Positions 56,096-64,000 of a stretch of DNA of 64,000 nt are shown here, one piece after another; position 1 is the stretch's first letter, and each line of letters starts with the position of its first letter. A program made the position numbers and the translations under genes. Under the pieces are notes generated by a model. That model made no database searches and was not told the origin of the DNA. It was given only the letters and a program-made list of their open reading frames with translations. This DNA is from Volucella zonaria. Lineage: Eukaryota > Arthropoda > Insecta > Diptera > Syrphidae. The stretch spans positions 21,863,206 through 21,927,205 of the forward strand of contig OZ014533.1 in NCBI GenBank assembly GCA_963966105.1, written 5' to 3'.

Positions 56096-57089
56096 CTTTG
56101 CGTTTTTCTGTGCAAAATAATTGTTCACGAAGGTGATTGCCTCCTCATTTGACGAAAATCTCTGTCCTCCGAGCGCAGTTTTTAGATGAGGGAACAAAAA
56201 GAAGTCGCTTGGGGCTAGATATGGTGAATAAGGCGGATAGTCAAGCAGTTCAAACCGTAATTCATGGATTTTCGTCATGGCAAGCGCTGAGGTGTGAGAC
56301 GGCGCGTTGCCTTGGTGAAACAGAATTTTCTTTTTCTGCAAATGTGGCCGTTTTTCCGCAATTTCTGACTTCAGCTTGGCAAGTAATGATGCGTAGTATG
56401 CTCCTGTAATAGTTTTTACTTTTTGAAGATAATCGATTAAGATAACTCCTTTACTATCCCAAAAAACAGTCGCCATCATTTTCCCAGCCGAAAAAACAGT
56501 TTTTGCTTTTTTTGGAGTCGGCTCACTCTTTGCAGTCCACTGTTTTGACTGAATTTTTGTTTGGGAAGTATAATGGTGTATCCAAGTTTCATTTACAGTC
56601 ATTAATCGGCGCCAAAACTCGGATTTATTGCGCCTAAACTGCGCCAACGTTGGAAATGTTCATTCGAGCACGTTTTTGGTCTAACGTAAGCAAACGCGGC
56701 ACCCAATGCGCGGACAGCTTTTTCATGCCTAAATCTTGATTTAATACTTAGCAAACACGTTCTTTGGACATTTTCATAACCTCTACTATCTCTCTCACTT
56801 TAATTCGGCGGTCGTCTAACACAATTTGGTGAACTTTAGCAATGTTACCGTCAGTGGTTGCAGTTTTTGGACGTCCCGAACGTTCATCATCTCCCAAGCT
56901 CTTACGGCCACGTTTAAATTCAGCTGCCCAAAATTTCACTGTGGCAAAAGATGGTGCAGAGTCCCCATGCACAGAGTCCAACTCATTTTTGATTTGCGTA
57001 GGCGTATTGCCTTTCAAAAATAAGAATCTAATAACAGCTCGATACTCAATTTTTTCCGTTTTCACAAAAAAACACTCACATCGACTCAC
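56096..57089 (-). pseudogene. Outer mariner transposase, interrupted and mutated
   Basis: N-terminal part 57089-56748: IKNELDSVHGDSAPSFATVK, AAEFKRGRKSLGDDERSGRP, IKVREIVEVMKMSKERV. After a frame change, 56647 onward gives RRLMTVNETWIHHY (first Asp is Asn), FHQGNAPSHTSALAM (second Asp is Gly) and YSPYLAPSDFFLF (third Asp intact). The frame is broken at AQKNAKYE by the inner mariner. The last 28 or so codons (LNGLERWEHRW..CEELQGDYVEK) lie on its other side at about 54800-54720. Confidence 0.85.
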
Positions 57090-57242
57090 TCAAACGACTG
57101 TCAACTAAAAACTGCGTGTCCAAAATGACTGAAACTTCGGTAAGTAACTGTCAAAAGATGCACAACTAGCATTCACTAGCTTTTATTGAAGAGTGCTACT
57201 ATCTTTATGTTGCGGTCGGAAACTTTTCAGCCAACCCTCGTA

Positions 57243-57955
57243 TCAGTATATCACTGATATAGTTTTGAAAACCAAAGTGTAATCGATAAGGCAATGCACA
57301 TCTTCCGCGATTTGTGGGCATCGTCAAGGTGTTTCATAGGAGGTCAAAGTCAAAAAGTTTACCGAGTACATTTGATGCCAGCTTTTCTGTTGGCATGTTA
57401 CTCAATGCCATCACGCAATTATACTCGCGCTTATCATCACAATAATAATCCGGTTATATTTTTGAAATAAACGCGAGCTGTTTGATCAAACTATATTAGA
57501 TTTCAAGCACCCCCAATCTATACTATATTTTAATGCGTTTAAATCCCACATTAATCCAGTGAGCTTTTGAATTACCCTGAAGTTTTCCACAACTCTAAGC
57601 CTGGCTCAAGGCCTAAGAAGTTTTTTTCTACAATAGAATGACCTTAGAGCCAGGCTGTCAGACTGTCGAACAAATTCAGAACAATATTTATTGCAGTATT
57701 TTGAAAATGGTAACAGCGTTAAGCAATGCATTTGTGCAGCTTAACTATTAGTGCAAACGCCTAAGCTCTTTTCCTTGCACCTATTATGATTGGTCTAATG
57801 TGAAATGTAATGTGATGCTATCATCCTCTACGAAGACACCACCTCTAATTTTGTCTTTGGGCTTTCCATAAGGGATGATTTGTATGATTTAGGAAAGACC
57901 GTAAGTAGATTTCAAGATGTACTGACGAGCTGTCATGACAGCATTGCATTCTGGG
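57243..57955. other. Unassigned 0.7 kb, no recognised gene
   Basis: No coding or repeat pattern is supported between the outer mariner and LINE-A copy F. Confidence 0.4.
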
Positions 57956-57957
57956 AG

Positions 57958-58213
57958 GATTAAATCTGTCTCGATTGGTGGTTTCCAAACTAGATATGCT
58001 GTTAATATCGGAATTTGATAACTTAACATACGCTGCCGTTTCCTTTCTATAGCTGAAGAACAGGGACTTGAGCAGGGAATCGGAAATTAAAAAGAATGTC
58101 GGAATGATTTATTTTATTGATATCAGACTTGGAACTTCCAAAAGGTGATTTCTAATCCATTAAAGAAGAGATTCATCGATCTCAAAGTCAAAAGAGCCAA
58201 GCTCTTACAATTC
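57958..58213 (-). mobile_element. LINE-A family, copy F, downstream half
   Basis: Matches copy B at about 36433-36790 (atatcggaatttgataacttaacatacgctgccg and onward). It is separated by DD41D copy 6 from the upstream half at 60052-60230, which matches copy B at 36850-37115. It is more diverged from copies A and B than these are from each other. Confidence 0.75.
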
Positions 58214-59014
58214 TAAAGAGTGACCAGATAACAGTAATAGGGGAACAAAATTAAATAAAACAACAACCGTGTGAGATATAAAATTTGTTCTGGCTTTATT
58301 TTGAACATTTTACTTTCACACCATTAAAATGGCGTTCTAGACTTCCCTGGCAATGCGTCAAGTGATCGATCAAATCTTTCATGACTCGGTCCAGTATGTG
58401 CCGCGTTATTCTGGCAATAGCGTGTCGAATGTTGACGTCAAGAGACTTGACGTAGCCTCGAGTCTGTATCAAATCGCATGATCGCGGCTTTTATGTCATG
58501 TAGTGCCGTCTTGTTGGAACCACAGCCCGAATATATCGATGTTGTCGAGCTCTGACCACAGAAAGTCAGTTAACATCGCTCTACTCATATACCTGAGACA
58601 ATAGACGGTAACGGTGTTTTGTTCCAAATTTCGAAAGAAATAAGGTCCGATGATACCGCCATGCCATAAATCGGGGGAACACTTGTGGATTATGTTCGCT
58701 CCAATAACGGCAATTTTGCTTGTTGACATTGCCGCTTAGCCAAAAATGGGCCTCGTCCGAAAAGATGATTTTTTGCCCAAAATCCGGATCTCCGGGCAAC
58801 ATTTCCAGCGCCCAATTAGCGAACTCACGGCGTTGTCTATGGTCGTCCGGCTTCAATTCCGGCCTAAATCCAACCGCAAAATAAGTCGGGCTGACTCTCT
58901 GGTGATGCCCAATCCAGCTGATTGGCGCCGAATCGACATTTCTGGCCGCTACGGCTACTAAGTTTTCTGTCTGCCTGTTATCTGTGTACTCACTTTCAGA
59001 CTGGTGAGACGAAT

Positions 59015-59789
59015 TTTTATTTTTTTTTTTATATATAATGAGCGCGCTCTTAAGGGGTTTGTGTACTTTTAAAATGTTTGTACACAGGGCGGGCGAAGGA
59101 AATTTAGGGAGAAAGAAAAGAGAGGTACCAATGTACATTGTTTTTAAATGCCTGCAAGTTATAACGACCAGGAAATACAGAGATCGGCAGGGCATACCAT
59201 AAGCGAGTTGTACGGCTTAGGAACGAATCACGATATTTTAGAGCACGTCCGAAAATGGGCTTGAGGGTATACCGATGAGCATTCATAGCGAGACGGGTGT
59301 TACGGTTAAAAGTTTGAATGGGCGGAATGCTACTGGCGATTTCAATGGATCACTGATGGTGGAAATTTCGATAAAACAAAGTGAGACCGGAGACACTACG
59401 TCAGTGTTCGAGGGTGTCAACTGATTGACGGATATTAGTATCCCATATGAGTGTTATTGCGCGGTTTTGAATCCTATTTAGCATGTGCAGAGATATTTTA
59501 GGAGCAACTGAGCAAATGTGGGCATTGCACTCCAATTTTAAGCGGATGAATGCCTTATATATTGAATCCAGATCAGAGGCGTAAAATATTTCTTACATCG
59601 CTTGAGGAGACCTAGACATTTAGCAGCATTTTGACGACATCGAATATGTGGTCATACCAACGTACGAGTAAGTTGTCACACATACCGAGAATGGAAAGTT
59701 TCGTCGGTTTCGACGATGTAAGTGCCATTCATGGATAATGGCAGGGTATATAAGTTTGGAAGGATTAAATTCCACTCTGTAGATAGTTC
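59015..59789 (-). mobile_element. LINE-A family, copy C (nested 3' fragment with A-tail)
   Basis: Matches copy B from about 36440 to its 3' end and finishes with GAGCGCGCTCATTATATAT and an A-rich tail (59033-59018). It sits between transposase codons of DD41D copy 6, just after ...TTTAGTGTGCAG. It carries a TACGAGTA octamer at 59663 that copies A and B lack. No target duplication is obvious. Confidence 0.9.
59663..59670. repeat. TACGAGTA octamer absent from two paralogues
   Basis: Copy C: ccaacgTACGAGTAagttgtca. Copy B (36297-36311): ccaacgTAagttgtca. Copy A (reverse strand, about 15755): ccaacgTAagttgtca. The difference is a 6-bp insertion at a TA. Confidence 0.9.
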
Positions 59790-60051
59790 CCCTGCACACT
59801 AAAGCCACGTTAAAGACCGACCTCACGACGAAATTCATGTTGAGTGTTTACAACTGAGCCGGAATTTGGATATTTCTTAATAATTTTCGAACGTTCTTAA
59901 GCGTAAGCGTAAAATAATGCATGTTGGAATAGCAAACCTCATTGAATATTTTGACAGCTAGATGTCATTGGTAACTTTGACAGCTGCTGAAACATGATAT
60001 GTACATATGTACATAATTGAAAAACTATTATTGCTATCTGTTCACCCTATA

Positions 60052-60230
60052 CCTATTTTGCTTTCGCCAGATTTGAGCAGACTTTTAGTTTATTTGGTGG
60101 TTAGGTATGCCATCAAAGTGTTATTAGATTCTCCATGACTTTAGGAGACGAGACGTCAGTGCGACGGGTCTGTGGGAAGAGAAAACAGATTCGGCTTTTT
60201 TAGGGCCGGGTTGAATAAATGTTTTTTTTT
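60052..60230 (-). mobile_element. LINE-A family, copy F, upstream half
   Basis: Shares 'tgctttcgccagat', 'atgccatcaaa', 'gacgtcagtgcgacgggtctgt' and 'ggcttttttagggccgggt' with copy B at 36850-37100, on the same strand and in order. The copy B equivalent of the junction reads caacTAtcttgctttcgcc, so the DD41D element entered at a TA. Confidence 0.75.
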
Positions 60231-60557
60231 TTCTATCTAGTTACGCCGTAGTTGGTGTCCAACCGGTGTCTAGATCTCTATTGGGAGAAGTCAAGCCCAT
60301 AAGAAAGTGGTAAGAGGATAATATCCACAGAGGTGTACGTAAATACTAGAAACTCAAAGAGATCGACCAGGGAATTGAGAATCCTATATGTTACAACATA
60401 CTAGATGGAGTGAAAAGTGACCTCCTTGATCGCCAGAATGCGCTGCTACTACAAAACAGGTTATGGCGCCTTGAAGTCCGTTCATATTTAGGCAGACATG
60501 CCCAATTTCGGTGCGATACTGTCTTTAGTTTTATTTTGACAGCTGATTGTTGTTGAC

Positions 60558-61240
60558 GTGTTTGGCATCATATTGAGTATGGACAAAAACGATTTTCTTT
60601 CTCTTATAAAACATTACTTTTTGAGAGACAAAATGGCGCAGGAAACAAAAGAAAAGTTGGATAAATATTATCTGGCTAATGCTCCATCAGATTACACCGT
60701 CAAATATTGGTTTCGAGAGTTTCGTGGTGGCCGCAACTCCACTACCGAACAAGTCCGCAGCGGCAGGCCCTCCAATGCGGTTACAGAGGACAATGTCAAA
60801 AAATACATGAAATGGTGTTGGCTGACCGGAAAGTGAAGGTGCGCGAGCTAGCAGATACCACAAAGGTTAGTACTGAGCGCACACGTCATGTTTTGGGCAA
60901 TATTCTGCATATAAAAAAGTTATCCTGCCGCTGGGTGCCGCGAATGACCAAAAACACGAAGGCGAGAGCACTTCGAAACAGTGTTTTGACTTGCTGATGC
61001 GGAATCGGGCAGACTTTTGGCGTCGATTGTTAACTGGATTTGAATCCCTCGGACTATTATCTCTTACCAAACCTCAAAAGATGGCTCATCAATAAAAAAT
61101 TCAGCTCACGCGAGGAAATCATCGATGCCACGGAGGAGTATTTTGCAGACCTTCCGAAAAATTACTTTTCGGACGGGATCAAGAAGTTGGAAAATTGCTG
61201 GAATAAGAATATCAAACTAAAAGAGGACTATATTGCATAA
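60558..61240 (+). pseudogene. Irritans-type mariner transposase, internal-deletion derivative
   Basis: Starts MFGIILSMDKNDFLSLIKHY, followed by AQETKEKLDKYYLANAPSDY, FREFRGGRNSTTEQVRSGRP (60558-60836). A frameshift at about 60820 leads to MVLADRKVKVRELADTTKVS and SCRWVPRMTK. FWRRLLT at about 61030 then jumps to NPSDYYLLPNLKRWL and a complete C-terminus (LENCWNKNIKLKEDYIA). About 130 residues, including the first two catalytic aspartates, are deleted between FWRRLLT and PSDY. TIRs could not be identified. Confidence 0.8.
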
Positions 61241-61244
61241 TATA

Positions 61245-61980
61245 AAAAAAACATTTCCATCTAGTAGAGAACACCGTTTTGTGTTCTGTTAGCCTTATTA
61301 ACCGCTGTCATAAGAATTGGCCCGTTGTCTAATGCCACGACCAAAGTTCGTTCATTAGCTCTTATCCAAAAAACCAATATATTAGCTATTTCGCGTTTCC
61401 TGGATTACTTGAATACGCTGTCAAAAATTGTCTTCTCGATAGCACACTTAATATCGTGAAGACTCGCTATAAAGCCGCTGGCGCGTTGAATACGATGGTA
61501 CAGCATAGTTGGATATATTCTATCAATGCTAAGTGACTTGAAGCCATTTAGCAATGTGACTAAAAATTTCTAGAAGGTGTCCACCTACTTGTATTAAGAT
61601 GTAACAAAAGTTAGATTGTAGAGAAGCCTAAAAAGAAAAAAAAGGCTCTTTCATATTGCAAGTATACCATATATTGCTGTCCTTAATAATGCGCGACTAT
61701 TCTGATAGTAGGAAGTACTCGGCGTCTTTCGTATCATAAAAATAATAAGTAATTTGGTTTTTTGCAGTCATTACTATAGCACACGTATTTGAACTCTTTT
61801 GGCCCAAACATTGTCGTTGTTCCTTGAATACCTCAGCTTTCTTCTAAAACATATACATATATCTGATATAAAAACTTTTGACTTTCTCTAGAATATCTCC
61901 CTTGGAATAACCGTCAAAATAAAGAACAAATGAACGAAGCACTTGTACTTGACACTTTGCTTTATAGTGCTCTGCAGGGT
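61245..61980. other. Unassigned 0.7 kb, no recognised gene
   Basis: No coding pattern, RNA gene or element end was supported. Confidence 0.4.
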
Positions 61981-61984
61981 GTTC

Positions 61985-63040
61985 TATGGTCGGCGTAAGG
62001 CCCGGTCCCGATTGAAGGTCTTTTTTTATTTTTTTTTCTTCACTTATTGCATTTGTTCCAAGAGAGATACTGTTTGATTTTGATTGCTCTTCCTGAGTCT
62101 TTGGATATCCGATATATGGTAGGTCAATGGGTCCATCTTCCTTCTGAAGATTGATTCCATCTCTCCTGGCATGTTCCCATTAGTCGCCGTCTTTCTTCCA
62201 TCTTGATATATTTGTTTGAAACTAGGGGTTCCTAGAATTTGGTATCATAGGTCCTTTGTAGTTCGGTAGCCAAGATAACCGCTGGTAGCATTCCCGCAAT
62301 AACACATATAGCATTGTCTGAGAGTGTCAGGTAAGCACAGCGCACATAGAAGTTTGACGGAGTTGATCCTTCTTAATTGTCACTGCTTTAGACTGCTTTC
62401 AAGCTGTTCGTTGTAGGCGAGCCTAGCGTCAATCATCACACCTAGGTATCTAATCAGCGGTTTTGGCGTTATATTTTGATGCCCTACCCTGATGGTGATT
62501 ATCCCCATTTTCTTTTGACTGCTTACTAGTGCTGTTTCCGTTTTATGTTCGGCGAGCTCTAACCCGACTGCTGCCATCCACCGTCTCACTTTTCAGATAC
62601 ATTCACTCCCAATGTCCTCTATATCCTCCACGTGTTTCCTACAACAATTGCAATATCATCGGCAAGGCCTACGATTTTTGCTCGTTTGTGATTTCAAGCC
62701 TTAGAACCCTGTCAAACATAATATTCCGCAGAATAGTACCGATCCTTGTGGTACTCCGCCAGATATTTGGTACTGCTTTACTCCATCGTCGGTATCGAAA
62801 ACCAAGAACCGTTTCTCAAAATAACTTACTATTATTTTAATTTGGAACCCTGGAATCATGGCCCTACGATGTGCGCTATCCGTCCCCAGTTGGCAGAGTT
62901 GAACGCATTTTTTGACGACCAGTCTTATTAGAGCACCATATTTCTTCACACCTCCTCTCCATCTTCTGCCCTGAATAACTTCTTCCAAGATTATAGTTAC
63001 TTTCCATATGGCCTACTCGCTTCAGGTCGAGAATAAGAAT
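61985..63040 (-). pseudogene. R1-clade LINE reverse transcriptase and C-terminus, 5'-truncated
   Basis: Minus-strand order: VKKYGALIRLVVKK (region of the first catalytic Asp, which is lost here), YFEKRFLVFDTDDGVKQYQI, SGGVPQGSVLFCGIL (62988-62701), LADDIAIVV (active site, about 62665), RRWMAAVGLELAEHKTETAL, ITPKPLIRYLGVMIDARLAY (62589-62380), ICVIAGMLPAVILATE (about 62300) and GTCQERWNQSSEGRWTH (about 62170). These are the standard R1-clade blocks. Frame breaks are frequent. The 3' end is near 61985. Confidence 0.8.
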
Positions 63041-63044
63041 GGGT

Positions 63045-64000
63045 ATGTTCTGACCCTTCCCAAAGCTACTGTTGCTAGAATTTGAGCAACTGCTGTTAAA
63101 ACTACTTAGATTTCCGCACTAAATGAAAAATTACATTTTTCTACTGCTTGGGAATCATTTATTTGTTTCACTCTGTTCGAAAGCTTTCAGTTTCACATGC
63201 CTTAATCTCAAGTGGTTCAGCAAATGGGTTGCAATATTTGGAGGTACTTGGACAGTTCTGCAAAGATTCATTCACTTTATTTTCTATCGAGGTATAACAC
63301 TGAAACAAAGTGTCCTTTCTCCATGATGAGATGGTCCTCATAGCAACTTACTGTTTAGACTTTTCATTGTAAATTATCTCTAGTAAGTATACTCGTACGC
63401 AGTCGTAAATATAAGCGAGCTCATTTTCCTTACTGTATTGATGTCGCACATTCGTTCGGTTTCGTCGTATGAAAGAAAAGTTCTACTTCTTCCTTCTTTT
63501 TCTTTCTTCTTCGGTAATATTCATTTACACTTACTGCCAAGGCAAGTGCAATCACAGCCTTAGGTCATTTTTCCCTGGTCATTATCAGTTTGGTGGCAAG
63601 ATCAATACGCACTTCTCAGTTTTTCTTTTTTGAAGTCTCCTAAGAAATCATACGAATATATAATATGTGTAGTGATGAACTTTTTGAAGCCTTTTCAAGT
63701 CTTGATATTCTCACCAAACTCAGAATTAATATATGTTTTCGCCAACCCCATGCGTCGTTATGTTTACTTAAACATTGGAAGGGCTTATTTCCACTTCATT
63801 TTCAAATGATTATTAAGAAAAGACTATTTTTGCAGTGTTGAATTGTCGATGTTTAGTCAGGTGAACCTGTTCCGCGTTGCGAACGGTTACATTCCCTATA
63901 AATCGAGACTTCTTCCACCAACGCATAAACCGAACTTATTAAATATTGTGTTTTCTTATATGCTACGATATATGCTTAGGAAACTTTTTGTGTCAATACC
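63045..64000. other. Unassigned right edge, no recognised gene
   Basis: No supported reading frame. An octamer is at 63390. A pyrimidine-rich run (cttcttccttctttttctttcttcttc) lies at about 63486-63512. Confidence 0.4.

Larger units (their letters stand above)
54661..57240 (-). mobile_element. Outer irritans-type mariner with TA-CGAGGGTTG termini
   Basis: Left end CGAGGGTTGTCTGAAAAGTT (54661 on) after TA 54659-54660. The right end, read inward, is CGAGGGTTGGCTGAAAAGTT (to 57240), before TA 57241-57242. The TIRs match over about 30 bp with one or two differences. Without the inner insertion it would be about 1.29 kb. The transposase is on the minus strand. Confidence 0.95.
58330..59838 (-). 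pseudogene. DD41D mariner transposase, copy 6, interrupted
   Basis: The start ATG 59838 gives MNFVVRSVFNVALVC, nearly the same as copy 2 (MNLVVKSV...ASVC), before the nested LINE begins. Beyond it (59008 on): QTENLVAVAARNVDSAPISW, GFRPELKPDDHRQRREFANW, FGQKIIFSDEAHFWLSGNVN (first Asp). A frame change leads to NTVTVYCLRY, ELDNIDIFGLWFQQDGTT (second Asp), then a deletion and PRSCDLI. The third Asp (TPLD) is lost. This copy retains more of the N-terminal half than copy 2. Confidence 0.8.
58216..60049 (-). mobile_element. DD41D (rosa-like) mariner, copy 6, itself interrupted
   Basis: The end at 58216 reads AAGAGTGACCAGATAACAGT and the end at 60049, read inward, TAGGGTGAACAGATAGCAAT. They match the TIRs of copy 2. 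TA is present outside (58214-58215, 60050-60051). It lies in LINE-A copy F and contains the LINE-A fragment C at 59015-59789. Confidence 0.85.

Noticed and set aside
1..64000. tRNA, rRNA, CRISPR array or bacterial-type operon
   Set aside because: I looked for cloverleaf-like and regular spaced repeats and saw none; the coding style is that of an insect repeat region.

Overview
The window looks like repeat-rich, probably heterochromatic DNA of a higher dipteran, most likely a tephritid fruit fly. The base composition is AT-rich. Almost every recognisable open reading frame belongs to a transposable element, and the mix (Jockey, RTE and R1/I-type LINEs, several mariner families, a DD41D 'rosa'-like mariner family first known from Ceratitis, and one hAT) is typical of fly genomes. 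I found no convincing host protein gene, rRNA, tRNA or CRISPR array. The species call is an inference.

Layout. 1-4.4 kb: a Jockey-clade LINE on the minus strand (gag, endonuclease, RT), split by a DD41D mariner at 969-1887. 4.5-5.1 kb: an RTE scrap. 5.2-6.5 kb: a Mos1-like mariner. 6.7-10.7 kb: a heavily decayed LINE. 11.1-12.1 kb: a second DD41D element. 13.8-16.4 kb: copy A of a recurrent LINE family ('LINE-A'). 19.3-21.1 kb: another LINE ending in a (TTTA)n tail. 21.7-27.8 kb: a 6 kb inverted repeat built from a hAT element and a mariner. 27.9-29.4 kb: DD41D and RTE remnants. 32.1-34.9 kb: a mariner split by an RNase H-bearing LINE. 35.4-38.6 kb: a DD41D element split by LINE-A copy B. 39.5-41.7 kb: RTE. 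42.7-44.0 kb: a DD37D-like mariner. 44.1-53.2 kb: scraps of RTE, DD41D, LINE-A and R1/I-type LINEs. 54.7-57.2 kb: a mariner nested in a mariner. 58.0-60.2 kb: LINE-A containing DD41D containing LINE-A. 60.5-61.2 kb: a deletion-derivative mariner. 62.0-63.0 kb: an R1-clade LINE.

The genes do not form a cooperating pathway. They are layers of insertions, and the nesting gives relative ages. The autonomous machinery is nearly all broken. The best preserved transposases are the inner mariner at 54.8-56.1 kb, whose only visible coding breaks are two +1 steps in poly-A runs, and the Mos1-like one at 5.3-6.3 kb.

The most unusual signal is an octamer, TACGAGTA / TACTCGTA, found 28 times where I would expect about two or three. 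In several places a paralogous copy or a conserved protein motif shows that the octamer arose by a 6-bp insertion at a TA. Two mariners in this window have termini reading TA-CGAGG, so a 4-nt excision footprint (TA-CGAG-TA) would make exactly this octamer. I propose that these are mariner footprints scattered through the locus.
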